A stretch of DNA of 64,000 bases from Tetracladium setigerum (Eukaryota > Ascomycota > Leotiomycetes > Helotiales), in the NCBI GenBank assembly GCA_031472005.1, contig PZJY01000010.1, positions 1,550,001-1,614,000 of the forward strand. The letters run 5' to 3'. How positions within the stretch are numbered: the stretch's first letter is position 1; each line of letters opens with the position of its first letter. The position numbers were made by a program, and so were the translations under genes. The notes under the pieces are model-generated. The model was not told the DNA's origin and ran no database searches. It saw only the letters and a list, made by a program, of their open reading frames with translations. Of the stretch, positions 32,704-45,747 are shown one piece after another.

Positions 32704-33977
32704 TTGAACAATCTTCACATTTCATACATATAGACTTGGGGTTTTGATTTATATGTCCTTACCTCGAGACTGGAACTTCTCGATTTTAGGAATGGCGTAA
32801 CTGGGTTTGGGGAGTGGCAACTTCTTCTTAAATGAGCGAAACGACAAACAACATGTACAAATTCCCTTTTTTTGCGACCTCTTTTTTTTCTTCTTCCTTG
32901 TTGAACTTTCGCAACAAAATCCTTGCCATTTTTTGCACACTGGATGCGAAGATTTGGATCCACAGGATGTTTGTTTTTCCCCCGGGAAGGCAGCATAATC
33001 ACATACATCAAAAACTGGCTTGGCAAAGCACGATCGATCTCGCGACAGACTCTTTATAAAGGAGAGACCAGTAATGTGTTTTATTGCTAATTTGGACCTT
33101 CTCATTTGTTTGTTTCCTTCTTTCTTCCTCCTTTTTTTGCGGAACTACTTTTGTGTCTTTCTTCCCAAGATCATATTTTTCGTTATTTTTATATCTCGCC
33201 CTGGCTCTGGTGTGGCAAGACGGTGGTGGTGATGGCAGCGGGTGGTTGCTGCTTGCTGGTATGTGATGGAATGAGCTGTGCTCTTCTCTCTCTCCTCTCT
33301 GATGAAAAATCTCGGATTGTGAGTCTGAGCGGCGGATCGAATTCTTCGCGGTCGTGTGATGGGTGTTGATGAAAGACTGGGATGGATGGATTGCCCGCTC
33401 TCTTGTATATGGGAGGAGCGGGTAGGTGTGGAAGAACAGTGGTGATTGATCAATGCATGCCAGCCCTGGAGTGAAGACATGGATGATGGCGTTGCAATAT
33501 GGAACGAAAGAAAGAAATAAAAAAAGATTTATCTCTATATTAGTCTGTCTTTTATGCCTTGTGAAAGATAAAGTATCCGACTCTCGTTAAATGGTGTATA
33601 GCGAGGTGACGCTGTTCGAAGGATAGACTGTGTGATCGCTTCCGATTTCACTCTTGCGTGGGGGAAAGATACATTACTCAGAACCAAAGGACAGATCCGA
33701 CTTGGTCAATTGTATACGTTGTTATATTCATGTTAAGGCCACTGTACTGATGAAATGTCAAGACTTTGTTCACGTAGCCCTTATTACACCCCTGGAAAAT
33801 ATGCATTGACCGCTTGCCTAGTAACTAACTTGGATGCCTGGGAGTGGGTGGTGATGGACGTCCATCTCTTTATTATGTTCCACCCATCACTGTGAAGACT
33901 ACTATCCCAGAACTTTCATCCAGAGCAGAAATGCTATTTAATTCATACCCAGATAATGCCAATCCAGCATCACCAAT
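32704..33977. other. Intergenic, 1.27 kb
   Basis: 3' region of the SH3 gene and promoter of the F-box-like gene. T-rich tracts lie near 32867-32895 and 33110-33190. Small open frames have no domains. Confidence 0.45.
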
Positions 33978-36508
33978 ATGAAAAAAAAATCAATAACAAC
34001 AACAAACTCACACACAAAACGCATGGCCAAAACGATTCCAACAATGGACGACGGGCAACTAATCATCAAGCACGAAAGCAACGACAACCAAAACCAACAA
34101 CCCAACCCATTGAATCTCACAAGTCTAGGAAACCCCAATATCATCCGCCTCATCATCCGCCACCTTCATTCCATCTCTCCCGCATCCGTCCTGAATCTCG
34201 CCAACACCTCGAAATATTTCTATCCACTTGGTCATGCGGAATTGTTTCGGGAGGTGACGTTGGAGATTAAAGGGATGGGTGAGAAGTGGGCGACTTTTAA
34301 TAAGTTGGCCATGGATTTGGTAGATGGTAATGGGAAGGTATGTGTGTGATTATTTTGGTTTTTGGTTTTTGGATTTTTATTTTGGGGACGGGTGAAGGGG
34401 GTTGGAAATGGGTGGGTGGGTGAGTGAGTGAGTGTGAGGAATGGATGAAAGAATGGATGGACTGCTGGCTGACTGAGGATATACTTACTGTACTGACCTG
34501 CAAAAAGCTTGCGCAGCATGTTAGAGAATTGGTTGTGACGAATGCAAAGCCAATATGGTTGTGTGATGCGCGACCCCCTCTTTTCCCAGACTATTTCCCG
34601 AAGATATTGAAGAATACAACGAATTTGGAAGTTCTCCGGTTAGTAACTTATTACATAGCATGTTTCTAACTCCAGCCAATAGAAGAGACACCTATATTGA
34701 TTTACATATACAATATATACACTAACGAAACATACCCATCTATCTAGTTGGCAAACATCTCAACACATCACACCCTCCAACCTCCTCCAACTCGAAACCC
34801 TACACCCAAAAGCCCAACTACACTACATCAACAAACGCCCAGCAAAACGAATGCTCCACAACGGCTCCCAATGGCCCATGGAGAGTTTCTTCCTCGATCA
34901 ACCCCTCCTCTCCTCACATCTCCTAACCTCACTAACGTACTCGATCCACTGGGAATGGGACGATCAATACGCCTACCGCCCCGACGGAATCAAACTCCTG
35001 TCCGAACTCAACGTTCTCAAAGACATCCTCTCTCAAAGTCCCAGATTGGAAAATCTTAATATTGGATTCGCCCAGCGGCCGGTAGATTTTCTGTCTTATC
35101 GGACGAATCGGCTGAGGAGAGCGGCTTATACGATTCCGAGTTCGATGTGGAAGCCGATATTTGAAGACCAAGACCCACCTCAGTTAATGTTACCAGAGGA
35201 GAAGTTCCAGCTCGATGCGCTGAAGAAGCTGGTCTTTCCAGCGAGTGATCGGCCAAGCAGCAGCAGCAGCAGTCCAAGCTCGAGACATACGCCGAGACAT
35301 ACAAGAGCACTTACGCATTTACTCCTTCTCTCGTTACCGCCATGGCTGACGAATGTCAAGAAGCTTGAACTGCACGGGCTATCACCACATCTGCCTTTCG
35401 AGCAGCTGGAAGGTCGTGTGCCGAATCTAAACACTTTACATGTCATTCTTGAACGTACGGCTGATGGGCTGGATAACACCTCATCAGCTCTGAATTTCAT
35501 CTCATCACTCACGCCTAATTCACTCTTGGAGTTACAGATTCTAAATCGAAGCGACGCCATAGAAAATGCTTGGTTGGCGATTGTCAGGCATAGACTCTCA
35601 CTTCGAAGACTGGTTGTGCGAAGTCAGCCTCCCCCCAAAGTCCATCCCACGGATTCAAAATCTTGGGTTTTGAAACGACATCAACATCCGTTTTTGGCGT
35701 TGGCGATGATTCAAGAATTGGCTGGGTTTGAGAAGTTGGAGTGTTTGGAGGTTGACGTTAGCGGAGATGATATTAACAACGTCTGTTTCCCTTTCCATAT
35801 TTCATAAACCCCCACCACACATCGATATTTTTTGAGAAGGGAGATTGATTTTCATTCTTTGTTTGCTGTATATGTTCCCCTAGCTAATATATACATATCT
35901 GTATAATATAGTTCCTCACTCCATATTATCCCCGCATCAAAGCTACTACTACCCATCCAACAACACCACACCTCTCCCGCGCCCTCCATCTCACACGCCT
36001 AACGTACCTCACTCAACTCACTATCAACATCAAGCTCCGCACCACCGGCTCAATTTTCACGGTTCCAAATCCCAAACAAGGCGCTATTGCGCCGGATATT
36101 CTATTCGTCGATGTTGTGAAGACGCTTCTTTTCCAGATCTATAGGAATGATGCCGGGTTTGAGAAGAGGTTGGAGAGATTGCTGGTGAGGTTTGGGAATT
36201 GTGATTATGATTTCGTGAGGGGGAGTAGGGAGATGAATGTTGCGGGGTTTGTGGTGACGAGGAGAAGGGGGTTGGATGTTGTTGTGGGGGAGAAGGGCAG
36301 GGAGACGGATAAGGAGAGAGGGAGGGAGACGGAGATGGATGCCTTGAGAGTGGATAAAGAAGGAATGGATTTTCAAGCTTGGTTGGATGAGGTGGTTAAG
36401 TGGTGGAGATTTGAAAGGGCGGTGGAGGATGAGAATGAGGAAGAAGAGAAGAAGGATCCGAATAATGGGGTGATTGAAACAGGGAGGAGATTCATTTACG
36501 CTGCTTGA
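33978..36508 (+). CDS. F-box-like protein
   Basis: Four exons (33978-34337, 34508-34638, 34748-35780, 35912-36508) give 706 residues. The introns are 170, 109 and 131 bp and every junction keeps frame. Near residues 45-90 an F-box-like segment reads LGNPNIIRLIIRHLHSISPA then LNLANTSKYFYPLGHAELFR, as in many fungal F-box proteins. Leucine-rich, helical stretches follow (PWLTNVKKLELHGLSPHLPF, LLELQILNRSD, LECLEVDVSG), like degenerate LRRs. The tail is acidic. F-box proteins recruit substrates to SCF ubiquitin ligases, and the substrate here is unknown. The last intron has the donor GTCTGT and its acceptor ATATAG joins GDDINN to FLTPYYPRI. Start 33978 has A at -3. An in-frame ATG at 34023 is the alternative. 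Confidence 0.75.
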
Positions 36509-37735
36509 GGATATGTTAGACTTGCGATTGATTCAGCATGTCGTTCTTTCGATCTTTCTATAGGTTACAATTTTATTGGCTGTACCTTCGACTCCGTAGA
36601 GCTGCAGTGGGTGAACACACCTCTTGGCACTAAGAGTTTTGGGAGCTACCTAGAATAGGTTGAACGCAGAGCACTCAGTTTGGCTCAAACTCTTCGGTAA
36701 AATCGACGGCTTACATGAAGCTGAAGGGAATAAATATTTTTAGTTTCAAGTATTGTATTGTATGAGTTTGGGGCATTCTTCGTCTTAGTTAGGCCGTTTA
36801 GCCATTTACCCGTTGGATTGCTCATCCGAACTGCCATTATGTTTGTTGTCAGCAAGCAGTAGGTGCCGTTGCCTAGCTCCAACGACCCGGATCGGATCAC
36901 TTGGCTGGCTGGGACACCCCTGTCATCACGTAAACGGCGTTCTATTCAAATAATGGGATGAAAGGTAGCTAAGAGAACGCTAGCAAGGGTAATAGCAAGG
37001 TTATACTAGAATTATGCTAGGTTTAGAACAACTAGGCCTCAACAAGCTAATGTACACACTAAGCGAGGACCGGTCCAGGTTGTGGGATTTGGTGAAGATA
37101 TGTATGCGTTGTCAAGGGTTATCAAAAACTCTTGAAGGAAAGGAAAGAAAAGTCCAGGCCCCATTTTCAACAATCGTTCACGATTCAGTGTGCAAGAAAT
37201 GAAAATTCCAATGCGTAAGAGGGACCTTTTTCCTTCTCTAAATTCTGGAAGCTTCCTTGCTTTCGCAAAAGGTCTTGCCAAGACCAGAAAGTTTATTCGG
37301 CTCCGATAGAAGACAGACAAATTCAATATTCGCTTTTGCGTCCAAACGTACAGTTATATGATCGACAATGGAAAGCTGATTGCGCTTTGAACTTCGAATT
37401 GACAGGTAGTAAATACTCAATGCTTTATGATTGATTCTTCTTGAACCAAGAAATCCAGAAGATGCAGCTGTTCAACCTTCTTCCCAGCTGAACCTTCCTA
37501 TTTCGTCCTATTCCGTCAAGAGGCAGTGCCGGTAAATATACATACTCGGTACATGCATCGTCATTACTCAGCCATGTGGGTTTTTTCTCCGATCAGAGTA
37601 TTTGATAAGAAGTTCTTGAGCCCTCGATAGAGAAGGAATGGCTTACAGTACTTGTACTTCCACCGCACAGATCAGTGCAATACCCGACATTTTCTTCGAA
37701 TTCCCCAGATCTTGCTGTCAATTCTTCTATCCGTC
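36509..37735. other. Intergenic, 1.2 kb
   Basis: 3' region of the F-box-like gene and promoter of the CFEM receptor gene. Small open frames only. Confidence 0.45.
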
Positions 37736-39719
37736 ATGAAGTGGATCACTGCTCTCAACAGTCCGCTGAAGCTGGTCTTGTTGACCGCCGTGATGCTTGG
37801 CTCTTCGATTACCGCTGCTCCGGTAACCAATACCAATGTTACACAATGGAGCGCGGTAGTCGCGACGCCTGATGTAATGCCAGAATGTGGGGTAAGATAA
37901 CTAAGTTCTGACGCTCCGTCTTCTCCAACCGAATGAATACAACTGGTGCGTGGGAGGAAGTAGTTTGCTGACAGTGCACAAAGGCCACTTGCTTGATCAG
38001 CATCATGCCTCGGATTGTGTGCCAAAGTGCCGGTACGAACGAGACCTGCAGTCCATGCGGTAACAAAGAAGTCGCCGATTTACTGCAGACCTGTCTTCTT
38101 GAAACGTGCAAATTATCCTTCGTCGATACCCTTCGTGAGTGTTGCTTGCTTGCTTAATACTTCCTACCCATCCACCACCCCACTCATATTACATATTGTC
38201 TTGGAGAGAGAAGAGAGACTGTGGTGCTAATTCGAATTCCTATAAAAAGGAGTGCGGAGGAACTTCAACACTCGTTGCCACAACCCGATCGAATCTAGAG
38301 TGTGGCGTTTAAGGGCGCTCTCTATTTCATTATTGACACTCGCGTTCTCATGCATATTCTTACGCTTTTACACTCGATGGGACCAAGGCGTTTTCAACCC
38401 CGACGATTGGGCGATGCTCGTCTGTTTTTTGTTTCTGGTTCCATATGCAATCCTAGATTTCTTGATGCAGCACTATGGATTCGGACGCAACATGTGGGAC
38501 TTGGAACCATCAAGTATCGATTCGGCGTACAAAGTAGGTTCTGAATTCTTTCACCCTTCCTTTTCCCTATCTTGATCGGTTGATTGTGTAGTCGCTAATG
38601 CACTAGCGTTTTTGTTCTAGGTATTTAATATTCGAGTCAACATGTACACCATGCTGGTCGCCCTTCCTAAGATTTCTATGTTGTTATTCTATATTCGACT
38701 GATACCTTCCACCACTTGCAAAAGGCTAGCGTATATACTCATTGCATTCGTTTCGGTCACAATGGCTGTGTGGCTAGGTCTTGTCAACACTTTTGTACGT
38801 ATAGACCAAAACGCTCTCAAGTCCTTCACATATTTTACATCAAGCAAGGCGCTAGCGAGCACCTAATCCTCGAGAGCACGACTGACAATTTGACAGTGCA
38901 CGCCAATATCCTACCTCTGGAATGGATGGAGAGGGCCAAGCGAGGGCGCCCACTGTCGAACAGGCGTCAAACAGTTCGACATTCATGCATATATCAACCT
39001 GTTTCAGGAATGCTTTATTCTACTGTTGCCGCTGCCCTGGCTTTTCCGACTGGAGATCCAAAACAAGAAGCGCAAGATAGGTTTAATCATCCTCTTTAGC
39101 TGTGGAATCTTGTAAGTAAACCCAAAACACACTGGGCAATTGCGAGGCGGCAAACCTCGGATCCCCACAAAAGAGAAGAAATAAGGGACTGACTTTATAC
39201 CCTACTAGAACATGTACGGTATCAATCGTTCGCCTAGTGGTTATGTCCACGGACACGGAAATCCAGAATGATACATGTAAGCTACCTTACCTCCTTATTA
39301 TCTGTGCAAAAAGAGATCCCTACTAATAAACTTCGCTTTCACAAGGGGACTTTGTAGATTCATTAAACTGGACCACGGTCGAGACATATTTGAACGCCAT
39401 TATCCCCAACCTCCCAGCCATTCGAACGCTCGTGAGCCGGAAATTGCCTCACCTCTTCGATCAAGAAAATGCGAACCACAATCAGAACATCAACAAGCTA
39501 AACTCCTTCTTCAGAGCTAAGATGCACCGAACGAAGGGCAGATCTCGTAATGGTATGACAAAAAGAGAGACCGTGTCCTCTGATATGACCAAAAACCTTT
39601 CTGGGTCGGATGAGTCGGGAAGAGATGCAGAGAAAGGATTCTCAGATACGTCAGTGAGCACTGTTATAAGTAGCGGGGAAATAAGCACGCAGGAGGAGCC
39701 TATAAGGGAAAGTAAATAG
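37736..39719 (+). CDS. CFEM-domain Pth11-like seven-helix receptor
   Basis: Seven exons (37736-37891, 37984-38134, 38250-38533, 38621-38794, 38897-39111, 39209-39276, 39346-39719) give 473 residues. A signal peptide (MKWITALNSPLKLVLLTAVM) precedes a CFEM domain with eight cysteines (PECGATCL, IVCQ, NETCSPCG, QTCLLETC, TRC). The acceptor at 37982-37983 gives the CFEM C-x3-C spacing; an AG eight bases upstream would add a Cys. The rhodopsin-like fungal domain follows: FYTRWDQGVFNPDDWAML, helices such as MLVALPKISMLLFYIRLI, CTPISYLWNGWRG, and LPLPWLFRLEIQNKKRKIGL. The tail is charged and Ser-rich. Pth11-type receptors sense surface or nutrient cues, in some fungi before infection structures form. 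The ligand is unknown. Confidence 0.88.
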
Positions 39720-39805
39720 CAATGAGAGAAATCAATTCTGGAAAGGGACGAAGAAAATTATGATCAAATTGGACATCCAAAGACTCTAATGCTTGAGAAG
39801 TACCT

Positions 39806-40421
39806 CTATGCCTTGGATGGGACAACCGTTTCCAGATCTTGCTTGCGAGTAGTCGCCACATGAGCACGGTTAGCAAACACAACTCTGACGGTCAAAGCCG
39901 TAGTAACCAAGAACAACAACCATTCAAGCCCTCCAAATACCGTCGCAGCCTTGAGCGCCCCACAGCTATCAATCGGACAGACATCGGTACCTATATTCAC
40001 AGCCGTAGCAATGAATCCAGCGAACCACGAGAGAAGAGCTACTGCTTCAACAGCAATACGTGTGTAACCCATCCATTTACTGTAGTTCGGAAAGCGAGCT
40101 GCGACAATGATTTGGAGAAGGACAACGATGAATGTCCAGCATGCGCAAAATAGCAAGAAACCCCATGCGTTGGGTACGCCGACTGTACCGTACCTGTCGC
40201 CGAACTCGGTGGGGATATGGATTTTGATTGTGTAGGGATGGAATGCGTGAATAGCTGTGGGAGGGGAGATTGAGTTAGATCTGATGTTGAACTGAGATGT
40301 TGTAGAGGTTGTACGTACCATGGCCATCTGTTCCCATGACGATAACGGCGAATATGAGTTGTAGTGCTCTTAGGACATAATCGAATGGTCTGTTTGACGC
40401 AAGGGCGGTAAGGTTCATCAT
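39806..40421 (-). CDS. MARVEL-like four-helix membrane protein
   Basis: Two exons (40421-40319, 40254-39806) give 183 residues. The 64-bp intron has a GTACGT donor and a CACAG acceptor and splits an Ala codon (DGHAIHAFHPY). Four hydrophobic segments are visible: LRALQLIFAVIVMG, WGFLLFCACWTFIVVLLQII, IAVEAVALLSWFAGFIATAV and FGGLEWLLFLVTTALTVRVV. Loop cysteines (CPIDSC) precede the last helix. The pattern fits fungal MARVEL-domain proteins, thought to organise membrane microdomains. It is convergent with the CFEM receptor gene (86 bases apart). Tandem ATGs start the frame; the first was taken. Confidence 0.78.
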
Positions 40422-41167
40422 GGCTATGGTGCACAGCGATCTTTGGTTGAGATCGAAAGGTGTGGGGATGAAGGGTCGAAGATTCCAGGGAATTAGTTTT
40501 AGTTAGATGTAAATTGTTGTGATTGAACTGTACAGTATATTAGTATCTTGTTTACACTCAATCTAGAACAACTTACGTCCAAGGTAGGGTACGACTGCCT
40601 CCTAATTTTTAGGTTCTGTAGCTGGTTTTTTTTGGACCAAAAAATAAGTTGCGAAACTTTCGAAAATAAGAATAATTGTTTCAACAACAAACGACTGAGA
40701 AATCTAGAGCAATGTGAAAAACAATGCTGCTCACCTCTTTATATACACCATATTGACTGCGGCTTGACCCCCTTGTATCAACACCCGACAAGGGTGGGAG
40801 AATCTCACGGTTACGCGAGTTTGGACCCACTTTTACTGACGTTTTCGGTTAGTAACATACGAGCTCCTATTTGGGTTAGAGTGATACGAGACGCTTGCGT
40901 ACGTTTCTTCTTACATTTGTAGGATTTCCTCGTAAGTATCTAACCAGTTTTGGAATCTAGCTCCTGAATGCGAGAGTAATATTCGGTGTAATTCGACATT
41001 GGGATCAGGAAAGATGGAGTATATATACAGAGAGAGAATGTTATTACTCATGAACTCGAATCGTATCATCAAAAACCATCAATCATCCTAATTCAGAGCC
41101 CTCCTCCTTCTTCCCCTCGAGTTCTTTTGTTTCGAACTTTCGAATCCAAATATCGTCCGCAGTCACA
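40422..41167. promoter_or_regulatory. Divergent promoter region, MARVEL-like / RTA1 genes
   Basis: 746 bases between outward-facing starts. It holds ACTGTACAGTATA near 40527 and GTATATATACAG near 41020 upstream of the RTA1 gene. The last 100 bases are a CT-rich leader. No gene is seen. Confidence 0.5.
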
Positions 41168-42127
41168 ATGGGGGAAATTTGTCCTCTCACAACCAACCTC
41201 AACTGTACTGTTGAAACATGTCCCCTTAGCTGTGCTCAGGTGGATTATGTCCCTACATTTGGTGGCAATGTCGCCTACACTTCTGTTTTTGGACTGCTTT
41301 TAGTCGTGCAACTCTGGTACGGTATCAAATACAAGACTTGGGGATTCATGATCGGCATGATCTGTGGCCTCCTTCTCGAGGTCGTGGGTTATGTTGGCAG
41401 AATCATGCTGCACAATAATCCATTCAATTTCAACAACTTCATCATGTAAGCTTTTCCATTTCCTGCAATTTTCCAACTTCCAAAAACGCAGTTCTGATGA
41501 ACCTATAGCTATCTCGTCCCCTTGACGATCGGTCCCGCATTCATCGCTGGCGCTCTCTACCTCTGTCTCTCTCGCATAGTCATCGCCTACGGTGACGGTA
41601 TCTCCCGCTTCAGCCCACGCACCTACGCAATCACTTTCATGACGAGTGACTTTGTCTCGCTCGTTCTTCAAGGCACGGGTGGTGGGCTTTCCGCAACTGC
41701 CAGTGACCACGCCGGGAGTGAGGTAGGACGGGCTATCATGGTCGCTGGTGTTGTATTCCAGGTCGTCTCGCTACTCATCTTCATGGGACTGTGGTTGGAA
41801 TTTGTATTTCGACTGCGCAGAACAAGTGACAGCAAAAAGGATGCGCGATTCGTTGAGCTGAGAGACCGGACGAAGTTCACCTGGTTTCAATATGCGCTTG
41901 CCACCGCTATCTTGCTCATCTTCATCCGTTCGGTATACCGCGTTGCAGAATTACAGCAGGGCTTTAACGGGCCGATCGCCAACGATGAGGTGTCATTTAT
42001 GATCTTGGAGGGTCCGATGATAATTCTGGCTGTGTTTGCAATGACAGTCCTGCATCCTGGTATTGCTTTTGACGGGAAATGGAACGAAGCATCTTGGTCT
42101 ATCAAACAGCATAGGGGGCTACTATGA
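41168..42127 (+). CDS. RTA1-family seven-helix membrane protein
   Basis: Two exons (41168-41445, 41509-42127) give 298 residues. The 63-bp intron splits an Ile codon (NNFIIYLVPLTIGPAF). A short Cys-containing N-terminus (ICPLTTNLNC, ETCPLSCAQV) precedes seven hydrophobic helices. Family signatures are visible: GLLLEVVGYVGRI, PLTIGPAFIAGALYLCLSRI, LVLQGTGGGLSATA and IRSVYRVAELQQGFNGPI. RTA1/RTM1/RSB1 proteins are linked to sphingoid-base translocation and resistance to toxic lipophilic compounds in yeast. The substrate here is unknown. It is convergent with a Zn2Cys6 regulator. Confidence 0.92.
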
Positions 42128-42293
42128 CGAACAGCTTGCGTTTGGAAGAGGTCGAGGTCCACGTATCGTCGAGATCCAAAGCTTGAAGCGGGTCGGCCAG
42201 GATTGAAGTGCCAGATTGTGTGTTGGGCTGAAAGATGGAGCCACTGAATATATAGCAATCTTTCCTTCCAGGAAGTCGGGTATGTACACTGGA

Positions 42294-43874
42294 TCATAAA
42301 TTGATGTACTCTGTCACAGAATGCCACTCTCCCATTAAGCCCCATGGCTTCGTTTGCATTACAACTTTGACTGTGCCTGGATAAGCTGGGCTAGGCACCA
42401 TGCCATCATTAAACTTTCCGAAATCAAAACGCGTTTCACCCGGACCGTAGACTCGTGACTCGTCATCAGGAAGGGGTAGATGATGCACTCTCGAAGCCTC
42501 GTTGGGCCATTCTCGGCCGTTAAGATGCATTTCTTCCAGCTCGATAACTCTTTTCGCTGTTACATATGCGTAATGCGCATTCCAGAGCGCTTCTCGACGT
42601 GGAGCCCGTTTCAGCACCTCGAGTGCGCGTCGTCGTGTTGCGGGGTTGCGACATTTGAGTGTAGTGTAGTACAGAGGCGCCAGAATCTGCATGTCAAAAG
42701 ACAATGGTTGGGGTGTCGCATCTCCCACGTCGGCTTCTGCCCATCTTTCTGCGTGGTGCACAATCTCTTTAAAGTCTTCGTGGAACGAGTCGGTAGCTGA
42801 CTCATCGGGTATAGTACAAACTCTTACCCAGATGTAAATAACCTTGTAATTCACCAAAAGCACACTGATTGCGGCCTGTTTCGGCGAATTACCACTAGCC
42901 TCCATTCGTTTAAGAAGGTTGCTAAACTGGCTGTACCACGTATCCAGCCTCGTTTGGATCTTGATTTGATTCACAAGATCGTCTACCTCAATCTCTAAAG
43001 AAGCTACCTTGGGCGTGACCTCGCGGTTGAATGCGAAAAAAGCAGATGAGATCTCGTAAAGGCGTAATCTAGAGTCGACAAGATCTCTTTGTGGAGAATC
43101 ATCTTGTGCTCTCGGAGCATTTGTTGGCGCGATTATTCTGCCAGTCAGGGAAAAGAGTACAGCCAGACGTGAGAACACAGGCGCGAGATGATCTTCGATG
43201 ATTGAGTTATCGTTGAGCGAACGATTAGAGACTCTATAACTCTCGTGTGGGAGCTCAGCTAAGATTTTGAAACCGTTCTGAACATGAAGAACTGAGGATT
43301 CGATATCGCCTTTAAGGAATTCGATACAAGTGAAAAGAAGGCAGCAGACCAAAGCTACTAAGTTCGAGTTTGGAAATGCTTGGATGCGAGCTGACAGGCT
43401 CTTCACGGCTGCATTCCATTCTTGTCGAGCCTCTGGGTTCGCAATTACATAGGCTTCCGGATGTTGTAGAGAGGATTGAACATCTCGATATATGATGCTG
43501 GTGGCTGACACAGCATGTCGAACCGCTGGTTCGGAGTGTGATAGTTGCAAAACAAGCTTGTTCCAAAGATCTGAATCGAAATGCCCATTCAACTTGGTAG
43601 CAAGATTTTGCTGAAAGAAGTCGAGACCGCGATCATTGAAGAAGAGCACCGGTTGACTTTGAACAGGAGGCAAGTATACTGTTATCAGGTTTCGTGGTGT
43701 TGCTGCAGGTGGGGTATTGTATTCGCATTTTCGACTTCCAACGGCGCAGCGTCGACAGGTAGGTTTTGCTTCATCGCACTTTACTCTACGAGTTTTGCAA
43801 GTGCTGCATCCAGTTCGAACTTTGGACGTACTTTCTCGGGTTCTCTTCTGCACCATTTCCCCTCCTGGGGCCAT
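42294..43874 (-). CDS. Zn2Cys6 fungal transcription factor
   Basis: A single exon of 526 residues from the ATG at 43874. The frame is open up to 43961, and the extra 29 residues are less protein-like, so the inner start was chosen. The N-terminal binuclear cluster is CSTCKTRRVKC, then CRRC and C, with spacing C-x2-C-x6-C-x6-C-x2-C-x6-C (residues 23-50). Basic residues flank it for DNA binding. The remainder is helical with a fungal-TF-like middle region (VALVCCLLFTCIEFLKGDIE, VLHVQNGFKIL). This layout is common in regulators of transport and secondary metabolism. It lies 3'-to-3' with the RTA1 gene, so co-regulation is possible but not shown. No coiled-coil dimerisation linker is obvious. Confidence 0.9.
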   Translation of the reverse strand: MAPGGEMVQKRTRESTSKVRTGCSTCKTRRVKCDEAKPTCRRCAVGSRKCEYNTPPAATPRNLITVYLPPVQSQPVLFFNDRGLDFFQQNLATKLNGHFDSDLWNKLVLQLSHSEPAVRHAVSATSIIYRDVQSSLQHPEAYVIANPEARQEWNAAVKSLSARIQAFPNSNLVALVCCLLFTCIEFLKGDIESSVLHVQNGFKILAELPHESYRVSNRSLNDNSIIEDHLAPVFSRLAVLFSLTGRIIAPTNAPRAQDDSPQRDLVDSRLRLYEISSAFFAFNREVTPKVASLEIEVDDLVNQIKIQTRLDTWYSQFSNLLKRMEASGNSPKQAAISVLLVNYKVIYIWVRVCTIPDESATDSFHEDFKEIVHHAERWAEADVGDATPQPLSFDMQILAPLYYTTLKCRNPATRRRALEVLKRAPRREALWNAHYAYVTAKRVIELEEMHLNGREWPNEASRVHHLPLPDDESRVYGPGETRFDFGKFNDGMVPSPAYPGTVKVVMQTKPWGLMGEWHSVTEYINL

Positions 43875-45747
43875 GATGCTCCAGAACGTAGGCTTGTTGT
43901 ACAAGGAGCTGGCGGAATAAATACATTGAAGAACAGCAGGTCCTGATGAAATTGAGCGCAAGTAGCTGAGATCGCGTTGCCCTTTCCTGATAGCTCTTGT
44001 CCTGCGTTTCGTTTGGTGAATAAAAGTAATTGAACTTTGAAAGGTGAGTTACGCTGAGTTAGGCAAGCAATATAAACGCGATCGCGCCAAGGACGCGTCA
44101 ATTGCCGCCCCATCGCACAAATGGCCACAGGGACCATGCTCCATGCTTGATACCAGCTCACCCAGCACATAGAAGATAGTGGATGGAATGCCATTCAGTA
44201 AAGTGGAATGCGAGATATGTTCGACGGACTACGCTTCTTTTCTCTTGCGGTTGTTGTTATCTACTTACAATTTGGTCATCACTCGCTGCCACTTTTTCCA
44301 AATCTGACTCCTAGCTCTAGAATAGATGCTCAAGTCTATCTCGACAGCCTCTTTCGTAATTTAGATAAGTGTCTGGAGCGGAAAAATCACTCTGAAAGAA
44401 GCAACGCAGAACCCAAGCCGCGGAAAGAGCTGTACGGGTTCCGAAATGGGCACTCAGGAAATCGACGTTCGTCACCTCTGCGCGATCTTGAAGCCGAGAA
44501 CAATGAGCTTCTTACCAGCTTGAGAGGATGAGTCAATCCTCTACCATGAAAGTTGGTAGCACAATATCCCCAGTGACCCTCCGAACAACCATCATGGCGC
44601 AAGTTATGGAAGCCAACTTTGGGCCCCCTACTCGAATGAACGACCAAACTCTGCTGTTCACAGAGATGGGTAACTTAACTCTACTTCGAATTAATGCACT
44701 TGATGTCAATTTGAGTCCTGACCGTGCCGGCCAACTGGGACATCTTCTTCCAATCGGTACGGTATATTGAGACCTTTACGATGGGATATATGTTCAAACT
44801 TGCGCGAAGTGCTTGAAACCAAAATTCCGGCTTAACAAGGCCAATCGCTGCCCTCTTTTCCGCGACCTGAGCAATTATCCCAAGCAATATATATCTTACC
44901 TCAAATTTCTACAGGCTCGTTTTGCAAACACGAATTTTGCTGGGAATGTCTGGCCGACTGGCAAAGCGTACATGATAATCGCTTGGCCCATAGTCCTTGC
45001 TGCTATTTCCGAGACAACGCCGTCCATCCAACGGCCGTTATGGGGACTGATCTTCGGGTGTTACAAGCTGGATGAGGACTCTCCTTATATGAATACCTAG
45101 GTAGGAATTCCCTTAGATAAGCAAACTTAATACAGCATGTAGAAAAATACTGTTAAAGCTTAGAGATGAATGGTACGTGATAGACTGAGGTCCTGCGTTA
45201 TGTGACAAGCGCTTATTTGTGATGAATACCTACGTACCTATATACTGATATCCCCATATTTACCAACTCCAACGCTTCCACAAACTACCTACCCTAAAAC
45301 ATAAACACCAGAAATCCCATCGTGGTATACAAAATCCCCCAAGAGAAACGCCAAAACGTAGGTATCCGCAATCCGCAATTCCCCCAAAATAGCTTGATTG
45401 AACAATTGAGCATGTGTGCTTTTCATTGTACTTTTTCGTAAATATTTTCTTTTCGATTTCAGTTCTGTGGTTTCCTGAGATTGGAGTTGTCGTGGTCGTT
45501 TCCTCGTTTGTTTTGGTTTTAGCGAAAATTTTGCTGAACATCAACCATTTCCTTGTGTGGTTCCGATTCGTATCAGCCCTCGTGGGCTGCAGTCCGTCTC
45601 CCCACTTACATACATCCTTTCAGGACGAAGTAGTGATCCCATTAACAATCACCATCCTGTCCTAACACACCCGTTCGACCTATGCGATAGGCAGACAGAA
45701 CGAGTGACCAAAATCCCATCATATCCCCAAATACAAATTCAAAAACC
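43875..45747. other. Intergenic, 1.87 kb
   Basis: Promoter of the Zn2Cys6 gene and sequence beyond. Open frames at 44208-44531, 44528-44770 and 44813-45100 (plus) show no domain, signal peptide or clear splicing. They could be remnants but are not supported as genes. Confidence 0.4.

Noticed and set aside
44208..45100. Three consecutive plus-strand open frames, two overlapping by ATGA
   Set aside because: No recognisable domain, signal peptide or convincing splice sites; stop/start overlap has no meaning for fungal nuclear genes.
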